Shown here piece after piece: positions 53,883-61,847 of a stretch of DNA of 64,000 nt (its first letter is position 1; each line of letters opens with the position of its first letter). This DNA is from an uncultured Eubacteriales bacterium. GTDB lineage: Bacteria > Bacillota > Clostridia > Oscillospirales > CAG-272. The stretch lies in contig CAJUIQ010000008.1 of the NCBI GenBank assembly GCA_910586545.1, forward strand, positions 3,090-67,089, given 5' to 3'. A program made the translations under genes and the position numbers. The notes under the pieces were generated by a model. The model saw nothing but the letters and a program-made list of their open reading frames with translations. It was not told the DNA's origin and searched no databases.

Positions 53883-53993
53883 TCAAATACAAAGCAACGC
53901 AGAAAACGCCCGCACATCTTTGTGTGTCCGGGAGCTCAGCATTCGACCGCAACGGAAGTTTGCACGCAAAAGCTTTTCAAATAAATCTTTCAT
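53883..53993 (-). CDS. 36-codon leader peptide gene before metN
   Basis: Starts with ATG 53993 behind a strong AGGAAGGAGG at 9-10 nt and ends with TGA at 53883. The product begins MKDLFEKLLRANFRCGRM and ends SALLCI, 36 residues with Cys15, Met18 and Cys35. It is too small and too tied to the attenuator arms to look like an independent enzyme: codons 20-24 form one arm (CTCCCGGACAC) and codons 28-30 another (GGGCGTTTT). I infer a regulatory leader peptide whose translation decides termination. Confidence 0.7.
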   Translation of the reverse strand: MKDLFEKLLRANFRCGRMLSSRTHKDVRAFSALLCI

Positions 53994-54034
53994 TTTTGTG
54001 TGCCTCCTTCCTGTCTTTCTTTAAGATTGACGAC

Positions 54035-54083
54035 AGTTTAACACGAATTATTAAATTTGTCAAGCTTATTTTAATAATTCGTG
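54035..54083 (-). promoter_or_regulatory. metN promoter inside a 14-bp inverted repeat
   Basis: On the minus strand TTGACA (54058-54063), 17 nt, TAAACT (54035-54040). Perfect arms CACGAATTATTAAA (54042-54055 on plus) and its inverse (54070-54083) flank the -35. This is either a repressor/activator site or a large cruciform-type operator. Confidence 0.75.
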
Positions 54084-54116
54084 AAAAAAATCCACTTCAA
54101 AAATGCGCGAATAACA

Positions 54117-55076
54117 TCATAAAAATAGAGTTTTGCTCGATTTATCGGTGTTTTTGGCGTATTGTATCTCTACAGTATATTTATAATCCAAACGAATCGG
54201 CCCATAGGAAAGTTTCGATTGACGCAAGCCCTCCAGCCCTAAATCCTCTTCCCGATTTACATAAAGCGCCGCGCCGGCAATACTTCTCTGAAAATCCCGG
54301 GACAGCACCTGAAAAGCCCCCGCCCTTTCCTTATCCGCTTTTTCCACATGCACAAACACAGTATCTTTATATACTTCCCCAATTGTAAATCCACAGATTT
54401 CTCCTTCTGTCCGCAGCAGCATACCCTGCATGCCGTAAAAATCAGGCGCCTGCAAAATTCTGCACACAGCCGGAAACTCCAGACCATCCACTGGAGAAGT
54501 ATCGGAATTACGAAGCGCATATTTTTGAAAATATGCTAATACCTGCGGCGCATTTTTCTCATAAATCGCCTCACAAGTATATTCCGGATTTTCCCGTACA
54601 AACCGATTGATCAAATTTTTTTGTCTGTGATGCTTTCTGCCTGTTGGATTTTCAAAATCTCTTTTCAAATAAATATAATCCGCCCAGGCCCGCTCTGCGC
54701 GCAAGCTGTTTTCTATAATGTGTTCTCGCTCAAAGACTTCTTCCACTATTCCGACACATTCCTGGGGAACGACAGACAATTTCCCGCTGCCTTTTTCCTG
54801 TATATGTTCCCGCAAGGCTGACAGCGCCTCCTTATCGTCTGGACCAAGAGGATATAAATAACTGCGCGGCGATCCCACATCAAAGACCGCGCTAAAATAT
54901 AAGTTGTTTCCCAAAAATGCATATTCCATATCATATGCCTGGTGCCACATCTTTATTGTCCCTGGCGCATAGTCGCAAATCCGATGCGCACCTGAATAAA
55001 TCCAGTTTGCGTATTCCCTGTAATATGCATCTATTTGGATGAAATCCCGTTCTGTAACCTTTCGAAAATGCAACAT
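54117..55076 (-). CDS. DUF2156 (phosphatidylglycerol lysyltransferase C-terminal-like) protein
   Basis: 319 residues of the PF09924 fold, a double GNAT-like domain as in the catalytic half of MprF. Marks: TERDFIQIDAYYREYANWIYSG..., NPTGRKHHRQKNLINRF and VDGLEFPAVCRILQ, MLLRTEGEICGFTIGE, VHVEKADKERAGAFQVLSR. No TM helix and no lysylation partner gene, so an acyl- or aminoacyl-transfer role on a soluble or peripheral acceptor is all that can be inferred. GCAGGAG lies 11 nt before the ATG. Confidence 0.82.
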   Translation of the reverse strand: MLHFRKVTERDFIQIDAYYREYANWIYSGAHRICDYAPGTIKMWHQAYDMEYAFLGNNLYFSAVFDVGSPRSYLYPLGPDDKEALSALREHIQEKGSGKLSVVPQECVGIVEEVFEREHIIENSLRAERAWADYIYLKRDFENPTGRKHHRQKNLINRFVRENPEYTCEAIYEKNAPQVLAYFQKYALRNSDTSPVDGLEFPAVCRILQAPDFYGMQGMLLRTEGEICGFTIGEVYKDTVFVHVEKADKERAGAFQVLSRDFQRSIAGAALYVNREEDLGLEGLRQSKLSYGPIRLDYKYTVEIQYAKNTDKSSKTLFL

Positions 55077-55152
55077 ATAATTGTACGCTCCTGCCTACGA
55101 CTTTTCTCGCTATTTATTGATTTTTGGGCGCAAAAATAAAGCTTGGCAAATA

Positions 55153-55251
55153 TTACCAATTTATTTCCGGCAATTTTGTTAAAAATTTTACATGGTAAAT
55201 ACTTGCAATAATTTCCAAATTGTGGTAAAATCCAATTACCATAAATTACCA
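55153..55251. promoter_or_regulatory. Cluster of TGGTAA hexamers around the spo0A promoter
   Basis: Five copies of TGGTAA or its complement at 55153 (minus), 55193 (plus), 55223 (plus), 55236 (minus) and 55246 (minus). The copy at 55223 overlaps the spo0A -10. The extended forms agree on T-R-T-GGTAA-W-W. It does not match the Spo0A box (TGTCGAA). Confidence 0.55.
55203..55231 (+). promoter_or_regulatory. SigA-type promoter of spo0A
   Basis: TTGCAA, 17 nt, TAAAAT, 39 nt before the ATG. Confidence 0.75.
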
Positions 55252-55269
55252 CATACGGAGAAGATAACC

Positions 55270-56046
55270 ATGGACAAGATGAAAATTTTAGTTGCAGATG
55301 AAAACACTGAGAGCAGAAGAATGTGCAAAGAAGCACTAATGCGTGCCGGAATCCGTTTTGTTGATGAAGCCTCAAACGGAGAAGAAGCACTGACCTACAT
55401 AAACCGCAACCATCCTGATGTTGTCATTGCCGACGTATGGCTGTCCCGTCTGGACGGGATTGGATTAATCCGGCAGACAATGTCCCTTCATTTCGGCCAG
55501 GATAGAGCTCCCGCATTTATTATTGCATCCCTTGTTACCAATCAAAATATTTTTGTAGAAGCTGCCAAAGCTGGCGCAGCTCTCTGCCTGCCTAAACCTC
55601 TGGATTATACAAGCTTGTCCGAGCATGTAACGTCTATTTACCGCGGCAGAGCAGACGGGTCCATCTCCGTAGGCTCCATCAGCACGACTCCTCCGGATAT
55701 TGAAGCGCAGGTGACGAAAATCATTCATCAAATTGGCGTGCCCGCACATATTAAAGGCTACCAGTACCTACGTACAGCCATTCTTCTCACCATCAGCGAC
55801 AGCGATATCATCAACTCTGTAACAAAAGTGCTCTACCCCTCTGTTGCGAAGAAATATTCCACCACAACATCCAGAGTAGAGCGGGCAATCCGTCATGCCA
55901 TTGAGGTGGCATGGGACAGAGGAGATATTGATACGCTCAATTCTTATTTCGGCTACACCATTCAAAACAATCGCGGTAAGCCGACTAACAGTGAATTTAT
56001 TGCAATGATTGCAGACAACCTTCGGTTAAAATATAAGATTCATTAA
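55270..56046 (+). CDS. spo0A: Sporulation master regulator Spo0A
   Basis: 258 residues. Receiver domain with Asp10, phospho-Asp55 (VVIADVWLSRLDG) and Lys109 (LCLPKPLDY); its wording is divergent from Bacillus. The C-terminal DNA-binding domain is nearly invariant: IGVPAHIKGYQYLRTAI, VLYPSVAKKYSTTTSRVERA, IRHAIEVAWDRGDID and FGYTIQNNRGKPTNSEFIA. This fixes the identity. GGAG stands 9-10 nt before the ATG at 55270. spoIVB, its usual upstream neighbour in Firmicutes, is missing. The stop overlaps that of the convergent MBL gene. Confidence 0.97.
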   Translation: MDKMKILVADENTESRRMCKEALMRAGIRFVDEASNGEEALTYINRNHPDVVIADVWLSRLDGIGLIRQTMSLHFGQDRAPAFIIASLVTNQNIFVEAAKAGAALCLPKPLDYTSLSEHVTSIYRGRADGSISVGSISTTPPDIEAQVTKIIHQIGVPAHIKGYQYLRTAILLTISDSDIINSVTKVLYPSVAKKYSTTTSRVERAIRHAIEVAWDRGDIDTLNSYFGYTIQNNRGKPTNSEFIAMIADNLRLKYKIH

Positions 56047-56924
56047 TCCTGTGCCAACCACAGCTCCTCCCCGTCTGTCGCAAAAACGATACTTCCCATT
56101 TCATCGGTGCGCAGCACGGGGATGCCAAGCTCGCTGGCCCGTTCCAGCGTTTGCTGGTGGGGATGGCCATATGAATTATTTAGTCCACAGGAAGCAATGC
56201 CCCACTTTGGACTGACTACCGCAAGAAATTCGGGTGTTGAGGATGTGTGCGATCCGTGATGGCCGAATTTTAATATATCCGCTTTCAATTCTCCAGCGGT
56301 ATATGTCTCCAGCATCAAGCCCTCGGAACGACTCTCTGCATCCCCTGTGAGGATCAAAGAAGCCTCTCCATATTCTACCCGTGTTACTATACTATATTCA
56401 TTAAAATCACCAAAATCCGCAAGCGGCGCCAAAATCTGCAGTTTAATCCCGTCGGCATTATATGTATTGCCGACCTGCGCCTCAATAACACGTACACCAC
56501 TGTCCTCGATCACGTCAATGAGGCGTGAAAACGTCACTACATCATTGGACGCATCCGTCATAATTACATTTTCTACCTGCAGATTATTGATAATTTTTAC
56601 AGCCCCGCCGATATGATCTTCATGGGGATGTGTCAAAATCATATAATCTAAAGAATCCGTATAGCCTCGAATATATTGAGCAGTCTCCTCTGCAGAGGCC
56701 GTGGGACCCGCGTCAACAAGCACGGCCGCGTCATCTGTAAGAATCAGCGTGCTGTCTCCCTGGCCCACATCGATAAAATGAATCTCGCATTCTGCGGAAA
56801 GCTGACGCACACCTCCCCGGATCCAAACATCCCATACAAATATAGCGGCAACAATAATAAAAACAGCCGTCGCCAAAGGAGCGGCGGCCTTTTTTATTGT
56901 TTTGTTACCGGATCTGCGTTTCAT
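56043..56924 (-). CDS. ComEC/Rec2-like MBL-fold metallohydrolase
   Basis: 293 residues. N-terminal TM anchor (about 13-32), then a metallo-beta-lactamase domain like the C-terminal part of ComEC: EIHFIDVGQGDSTLIL, YMILTHPHEDHIGGAVKI (HxHxDH zinc site), LILTGDAESRSEGLML and LKFGHHGSHTSSTPEFL. The channel domain of ComEC is absent, so it is a stand-alone secreted or surface nuclease/phosphodiesterase-type enzyme. AAAAGGAG precedes the ATG at 56924. It lies inside the transcript of the small membrane protein that overlaps it by 20 nt. Confidence 0.88.
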   Translation of the reverse strand: MKRRSGNKTIKKAAAPLATAVFIIVAAIFVWDVWIRGGVRQLSAECEIHFIDVGQGDSTLILTDDAAVLVDAGPTASAEETAQYIRGYTDSLDYMILTHPHEDHIGGAVKIINNLQVENVIMTDASNDVVTFSRLIDVIEDSGVRVIEAQVGNTYNADGIKLQILAPLADFGDFNEYSIVTRVEYGEASLILTGDAESRSEGLMLETYTAGELKADILKFGHHGSHTSSTPEFLAVVSPKWGIASCGLNNSYGHPHQQTLERASELGIPVLRTDEMGSIVFATDGEELWLAQD

Positions 56925-57405
56925 AGATATCCAACTCCTTTTCTGCAGGCACATCGCAAAGCAGCAGCGCATAAAAAATACGGCACAACTTTATCCCGGG
57001 AATGCACAAGAAAAACCATACGATAGAATACAACAGTGAAATTTGTCCAAACAAGTGAAACCGCAAAGAAGAATAGTCCCATACGTGCCATCCCAGCAGC
57101 AAGTTGACAATACTTCCCGCAGTAAATTCCAGCGCGGTAATCAGCAAGCTTCCTTCCAAACACAGAAGAAGCAGCGGCTGTTTTTGTCCCTTAATACTAA
57201 TGAGAAAAAGGCCAAGAAAGCAAGCCCCTCCCGTAATGCCCATCGTCCAATGGGTATACCCGCGAAACAGCGCTTCCAAAAAGCAATAATAGATTCCGCC
57301 AAATATAAAGATAAGCATATATGCCCATACGGGCAAAGCACGCTCAGCATATCTTACTGTTGACGCCCCACTCGAAGTCTGCGACGCTTTCGTGGATGAT
57401 GTCAT
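56905..57405 (-). CDS. Small four-to-five-TM membrane protein (CmpB/'putative ABC transporter permease' type)
   Basis: 166 residues with about five TM helices. WAYMLIFIFGGIYYCFLE, LEFTAGSIVNLLLGWHVWDYSSL and FHLFGQISLLYSIVWFFL match the PF06541 family, named for ABC transport but without proof. An in-frame TTG at 57453 is excluded because it forms the -35 of the promoter. I choose the ATG at 57405, which has a weak AGG site. It is read together with the MBL gene. Confidence 0.75.
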   Translation of the reverse strand: MTSSTKASQTSSGASTVRYAERALPVWAYMLIFIFGGIYYCFLEALFRGYTHWTMGITGGACFLGLFLISIKGQKQPLLLLCLEGSLLITALEFTAGSIVNLLLGWHVWDYSSLRFHLFGQISLLYSIVWFFLCIPGIKLCRIFYALLLCDVPAEKELDIYETQIR

Positions 57406-57424
57406 CAACGCCTGCTTTGCAGCT

Positions 57425-57453
57425 ATTATATCATATTGTTTCCATTTTTTCAA
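57425..57453 (-). promoter_or_regulatory. SigA promoter of the membrane protein-MBL unit
   Basis: On the minus strand TTGAAA, 17 nt, TATAAT. Confidence 0.8.
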
Positions 57454-57458
57454 ATATA

Positions 57459-57493
57459 ATCACCCTTATATGGTTTTTCCATACAAGGGTGAT
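57459..57493 (-). terminator. Terminator hairpin after the family-10-like hydrolase gene
   Basis: 15-bp stem ATCACCCTTATATGG / CCATACAAGGGTGAT with one wobble and a 5-nt loop, 17 nt past the stop at 57510. The T run on the minus strand is short. Confidence 0.7.
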
Positions 57494-57509
57494 ATATACC
57501 TGTTAAAAT

Positions 57510-58820
57510 TTACGCGGGCGTCTTTTCGTTTTCTCCTGTATCGGACGTATCATCCGTCTCAGGAGATTTCGTAAACAGCTCTTTTACTTCGTCTGCGATT
57601 CCATTTGTATTTTCGCTAAGCTCTTCATAACCGTAGAAAAGACTTCCTCCATATTTGTCTTTTTCTCTTGCATACGCCACTTGCTCAGCCATGATTCCCT
57701 GCGGATTTTCCCAATCCGTTTCATAGCGATACGCGGCGTGACAAACCAGGAGACGCACATCCGTATCCTTTACCTGATCTGCCCACCAATCGCATAAAAT
57801 ATCATACGGCGCTGCGCTATCCACGGTGCGCCAATAAATTTGAGGCGCAATATAATCAATATAGCCTCCCTGAATCCACGCCAGTGTGTCGCAATAAATA
57901 TCTGAGTAGGACTGCGCGCCTCTCGTCTCGCTTCCGCTTTCTCCGCCATACCCGTTTTTCCAAATTCCAAAAGGAGCCACGCCGAACAAACAATCCTTAT
58001 CCGCCTCTTTTACCGTATCATAAACCAGACGGATCAAACTGTTTACATTGTCCCGGCGCCAGTCTCCCATATCCTCGTAGCCTTCTCCATATTCTGAAAA
58101 AGTCTGTGCATCGGCAAACACCGCGATACTGCTTTCTCCATTTTCTCCGGCAACCGTTTTGGGGTAGGGATAAAAATAATCGTCAAATACAATTCCCGCT
58201 ACATCATAGTTTTCCACAATTTCCTTTACGCCTGCGGCAATCAGCTCCCGCACCTGGGGAACACCGCAATCGAAATATAGCTTTCCGTCGGCGTATTCCA
58301 CTACCCATTCCGGATGCAGTACAGCAGGGTGATTCTCCGGCAGCGTATCTTTGTTGGATACACCACCCCCGGTCACACGTAAGGGGTTAATCCAGGCATG
58401 GACGGATATCCCTGCCTCCCGCGCAGTATCAATCATATACTCCAATGCGTCCAGCGTTAGTTCTCTAGACTGTGACAAATACGCGGATACCGGAAAAAGC
58501 TGCGAATCGTACAATGCGTCGGCGCAGGGTCGCACCTGAAAGTATATCGTGTTCAACCCAAGCGCCTGCGTATTTTCTACAATTGCATCAATTTCTTTTT
58601 GCAACGCGTCCGCATCCATGTCGGTACTGCTTGGAAAATCAATATTGGTTACAGAGGCGATCCAAACGCCGGCAATGTCCTCCTGTACGGCGTCTGCAAC
58701 TTTCCCGGGAGCCTTGTCTGATGTAAACAGAACAAGTACGATTGCCAGGGAAAAAACCAGAACAAAAGCAGCGCATATGGAAGTTACAACGATAAATGTT
58801 TTCCGATCCATTTTGCTCAT
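57510..58820 (-). CDS. Glycoside hydrolase-like family 10 (GHL10/DUF187) protein
   Basis: 436 residues. A TM anchor or uncleaved signal (about 8-30) places the domain outside. The TIM-barrel part starts near 50: GVWIASVTNIDFPSS, LNTIYFQVRPCADALYDS, GISVHAWINPLRV, VREIVENYD-like VKEIVENYDVAGIVFDDYFY, and DYIAPQIYWR. The family (YngK-like) is thought to cut peptidoglycan-derived or other glycans. The C-terminus is acidic and ends in a Thr/Glu-rich tail. GAAAGGA precedes the ATG at 58820. Promoter unclear in the 160-nt space upstream. Confidence 0.88.
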   Translation of the reverse strand: MSKMDRKTFIVVTSICAAFVLVFSLAIVLVLFTSDKAPGKVADAVQEDIAGVWIASVTNIDFPSSTDMDADALQKEIDAIVENTQALGLNTIYFQVRPCADALYDSQLFPVSAYLSQSRELTLDALEYMIDTAREAGISVHAWINPLRVTGGGVSNKDTLPENHPAVLHPEWVVEYADGKLYFDCGVPQVRELIAAGVKEIVENYDVAGIVFDDYFYPYPKTVAGENGESSIAVFADAQTFSEYGEGYEDMGDWRRDNVNSLIRLVYDTVKEADKDCLFGVAPFGIWKNGYGGESGSETRGAQSYSDIYCDTLAWIQGGYIDYIAPQIYWRTVDSAAPYDILCDWWADQVKDTDVRLLVCHAAYRYETDWENPQGIMAEQVAYAREKDKYGGSLFYGYEELSENTNGIADEVKELFTKSPETDDTSDTGENEKTPA

Positions 58821-59001
58821 AGTATCAAGGTTCCTTTCTTTTGTTTCTTCCACAAAGCCATAGAGCAGCTTCTGGATCATTATACTTGTCCTATGAAAAA
58901 ATTATGCCTAACTTATCTGAAAAATATTATACTTCTTTATTCTACAAAAAATCCTGGTTTTTGTCAATATAAGGTAGCCATCACATTTTTGACGAATACA
59001 G

Positions 59002-59036
59002 AAAATCCCCCTGCTGGATACCAGCAGGGGGATTTT
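59002..59036 (-). terminator. Intrinsic terminator of the GGGtGRT operon
   Basis: AAAATCCCCCTGCTGG, ATA loop, CCAGCAGGGGGATTTT; 8 nt past the stop at 59045. Confidence 0.92.
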
Positions 59037-59044
59037 GCTTAATT

Positions 59045-60043
59045 TTACTTACAAGCTTCCTCAACAGCAACGGCTACAGCAACAGTAGCACCGACCATGG
59101 GGTTGTTGCCCATGCCGATGAGGCCCATCATTTCTACATGAGCCGGAACAGAAGAAGAACCTGCAAACTGCGCGTCAGAATGCATACGGCCCATCGTGTC
59201 TGTCATTCCATAGCTTGCAGGACCTGCAGCCATGTTGTCCGGATGTAGAGTACGGCCTGTGCCGCCGCCGGAAGCAACGGAGAAATAGGACTGGCCATTT
59301 TCCACACACCATTTCTTATATGTACCCGCTACAGGATGCTGGAAGCGGGTGGGGTTGGTGGAGTTACCGGTAATGGAAACGCCAACCTTTTCCAGCTTCA
59401 TAATTGCAACGCCTTCCGGCACATTGTCAGCACCGTAGCATTTTACGTCAGCACGGGGGCCATCGGAATACGGCGTTTCGCTGATCACCTTCACCTGCTC
59501 GGTGTAAGGATCAAATTCTGTCTTTACATAAGTAAAGCCGTTGATTCTGGAAATGATGAACGCAGCGTCTTTGCCAAGACCGTTCAAGATAACCCGCAGG
59601 GGCTTTTTACGTACTTTATTGGCGTTCAGTGCAATTTTAATAGCGCCTTCCGCAGCAGCAAAAGACTCATGACCAGCCAGGAAGCAGAAGCAGTCCGTTT
59701 CTTCGGAAAGGAGCATAGCGCCCAGATTTCCGTGGCCCAGTCCTACCTTACGGTTTTCCGCAACACTGCCGGGAATACAAAATGCCTGCAGACCAATACC
59801 AATAGCCGCCGCAGCGTCAGAAGCTTTCGTGCAACCTTTTTTCAGAGCGATAGCAGCGCCTACAGTATACGCCCATACAGCATTTTCAAAACAAATGGGC
59901 TGTGTTTCACGTACGATCTTGTCGCAGTCAATCCCCTTTGCCAGTGTGATATCTTTGCACTCCTCAATAGAGGAAATGCCATATTCGGCCAGGATGGGGG
60001 TAATTTTGTCTATTCTTCTTTCGTAACTTTCAAACAATGCCAT
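59045..60043 (-). CDS. GGGtGRT protein
   Basis: 332 residues of an uncharacterised but highly conserved family of anaerobes, named for its motif: here SVASGGGTGRTLHPDNMAA. Other conserved stretches are VGLGHGNLGAMLLSEETDCF, FLAGHESFAAAEGAIKIAL and HVEMMGLIGMGNNPMVGAT. The N-terminus is alpha/beta with many Cys (CKDITLAKGIDCDKI, PICFENAV), which could bind metal or a cluster. No enzymatic role is known to me. AAGGAGGGG precedes the ATG. It follows the NifU-like gene by 14 nt; the two travel together in genomes. Confidence 0.9.
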   Translation of the reverse strand: MALFESYERRIDKITPILAEYGISSIEECKDITLAKGIDCDKIVRETQPICFENAVWAYTVGAAIALKKGCTKASDAAAAIGIGLQAFCIPGSVAENRKVGLGHGNLGAMLLSEETDCFCFLAGHESFAAAEGAIKIALNANKVRKKPLRVILNGLGKDAAFIISRINGFTYVKTEFDPYTEQVKVISETPYSDGPRADVKCYGADNVPEGVAIMKLEKVGVSITGNSTNPTRFQHPVAGTYKKWCVENGQSYFSVASGGGTGRTLHPDNMAAGPASYGMTDTMGRMHSDAQFAGSSSVPAHVEMMGLIGMGNNPMVGATVAVAVAVEEACK

Positions 60044-60057
60044 AATGTTTCCCCTCC

Positions 60058-60756
60058 TTACTGCTTGCGCGGATCAATATACTTGACCGCGTCAGCAAAT
60101 CTGCCGTATGTACCAATAGACTTTTCATAAGCCTCTGCAGGGCCGTCGCCCTTTTTGATAAAGTCTGTCATCTTGCCCAGAGAAACAAACTCGTATCCAA
60201 TTACCTGATCGTCTTTATCCAGCGCCATACGGGTTACATACCCTTCCGCCATTTCCAGGTAACGTACGCCTTTGGCCTGTGTGCCATACATGGTTCCCAC
60301 CTGAGAACGAGCGCCCTTGCCCAAATCTTCCAATCCGGCGCCTACCGGCAGTCCGTTTTCGGAGAATGCAGACTGGGTACGGCCGTAAGCGATCTGCAGG
60401 AACAGCTCCCGCATTGCAGTATTGATGGCATCACATACAAGGTCTGTATTCAGCGCCTCCAGCAAAGTTTTGCCGGGAAGGATTTCAGCAGCCATTGCTG
60501 CGGAGTGAGTCATACCGGAACAGCCGATGGTCTCCACCAAGGCTTCCTCAATTACGCCGTCTTTTACGTTCAGCGTCAATTTGCAGGCGCCCTGCTGGGG
60601 TGCACACCAGCCCACACCATGGGTGAGGCCGGAGATGTCTGTGATTTGTTTTGTTTGTACCCATTTCCCTTCTTCAGGCAAGGGAGAAGGACCGTGGTTC
60701 GGTCCCTGGGCAACGCAGCACATGTTAGAAACTTCTTCAGAATATGCGATGCTCAT
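60058..60756 (-). CDS. NifU/IscU-like iron-sulfur scaffold protein, partner of GGGtGRT
   Basis: 232 residues. The middle has the IscU-type fold with GVGWCAPQQGACKLTL and VETIGCSGMTHSAAMAAEILPG, a variant of the scaffold motif GCxAxxASxSxxxE. An N-terminal segment (MCCVAQGPNHGPSPLPEEG) holds two adjacent Cys, and the C-terminal part (LGKMTDFIKKG) is unique to this branch. Cluster binding is inferred. AAAGGAG lies 10 nt before the ATG at 60756. It is the first gene of the pair. Confidence 0.85.
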   Translation of the reverse strand: MSIAYSEEVSNMCCVAQGPNHGPSPLPEEGKWVQTKQITDISGLTHGVGWCAPQQGACKLTLNVKDGVIEEALVETIGCSGMTHSAAMAAEILPGKTLLEALNTDLVCDAINTAMRELFLQIAYGRTQSAFSENGLPVGAGLEDLGKGARSQVGTMYGTQAKGVRYLEMAEGYVTRMALDKDDQVIGYEFVSLGKMTDFIKKGDGPAEAYEKSIGTYGRFADAVKYIDPRKQ

Positions 60757-60794
60757 AGGTTTATCTCCTTTAAGTTTATTTTTCAACAAATATC

Positions 60795-60823
60795 ATTATA
60801 AATCTTTTTTCTCCGTTTTTCAA
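60795..60823 (-). promoter_or_regulatory. SigA promoter of the NifU-like/GGGtGRT operon
   Basis: On the minus strand TTGAAA, 17 nt, TATAAT. Confidence 0.8.
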
Positions 60824-60878
60824 GTAAGAGATGCAGAAATTTTTTAAATAGAAGGCCAAATTTTCTTGTGCATCCTGA

Positions 60879-61847
60879 TCAGTACCGCAAAATTTCCCGT
60901 ACCTGGGCAAGGGTAGTCGCCCGGTTCAGCCCTTCCCGCATCCGTGCGGATCCCCGCATGCCCCGGATAAAATGCGCGGCTCTTCCTCTGGATTCCCGCA
61001 CGCCTGCCTCTTCCCCCTTGTCCCGCACAATAGCGTCAACCAGTTCCATAGCTGTGCGGAGCACCTCTTCTTCTGTGGGCGGTGTAAACGAAATGCCGGC
61101 AAACGCCGCATGGACAGCAGTAAATATCCACGGATTGCCAAGCGCCTCTCTGCCGATCATAATTCCGTCGCAGCCGGTCTCTTCCGCCATTGCCAAAGCG
61201 TCCGCCCCGCTGCGTATATCCCCATTGCCAATTACAGGAACGGCCTCCGGCAGCGCGCGGCGTACGGCACGAATCACACCATTGTCAGAAGAAGGAGCAT
61301 ACATTTGATTTCTGGTCCGTCCGTGAACGGTAATCTGGGCGGCCCCGTTTTCCACACAGGCCATAGCCACCGCTACCGCGTTAATATGCTCTTTATCCCA
61401 GCCCGCCCGGATTTTCACCGTCACCGGAATCTGTACAGCCCGAACTACGGCGGCAACGATATTCCCGCACAAAGCAGGGTTTTGCATCAGCGCACTGCCA
61501 TCGCCGGAAGTAACGATTTTGCGCACCGGGCAACCCATATTGATATCGATTGCTGCCGGTAAATGAGCGTAGGATGCGCCTGTATAATCCCCCGACGCAA
61601 GCATTGCCGCCGCTTCACCCATCACCGCCGGATCATGCCCGAACAATTGAACGGCGCAATGGTCATCCCCTTCTGGAATTCTGGCAAGTGTCGCCGTCTT
61701 CCGGTCTTTGTATACCATCGCCTGAGCGGACACCATCTCTGTCACGGTTCGGTCTGCGCCAAGTCTGCGGCAAAGCAGACGAAAAGGCGCGTCTGTAAAC
61801 CCGGCCATAGGGGCCAAAATCAAGGGCAAGTGTTCCATATCATTCAT
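60879..61847 (-). CDS. dusB: tRNA-dihydrouridine synthase DusB
   Basis: FMN- and NADPH-dependent reduction of uridines in tRNA. 322 residues: ILAPMAGFTDAPFRLLCRRLGAD, QLFGHDPAVM, IDINMGCPVRKIVTSGDGSALMQ (active-site Cys), TVKIRAGWD, ITVHGRTRNQMY and GNGDIRSGADALAM, GIMIGREALGNPWIF. The start overlaps lepA by 8 nt, and either ATG at 61847 or 61838 may serve; no strong Shine-Dalgarno, so coupling with lepA is likely. Confidence 0.95.
   Translation of the reverse strand: MNDMEHLPLILAPMAGFTDAPFRLLCRRLGADRTVTEMVSAQAMVYKDRKTATLARIPEGDDHCAVQLFGHDPAVMGEAAAMLASGDYTGASYAHLPAAIDINMGCPVRKIVTSGDGSALMQNPALCGNIVAAVVRAVQIPVTVKIRAGWDKEHINAVAVAMACVENGAAQITVHGRTRNQMYAPSSDNGVIRAVRRALPEAVPVIGNGDIRSGADALAMAEETGCDGIMIGREALGNPWIFTAVHAAFAGISFTPPTEEEVLRTAMELVDAIVRDKGEEAGVRESRGRAAHFIRGMRGSARMREGLNRATTLAQVREILRY

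Noticed and set aside
53818..54083. S-box (SAM riboswitch) or T-box before metN
   Set aside because: Neither the S-box core nor a T-box (AGGGTGGNACCGCG) is present; the leader instead holds a short gene and attenuator arms.
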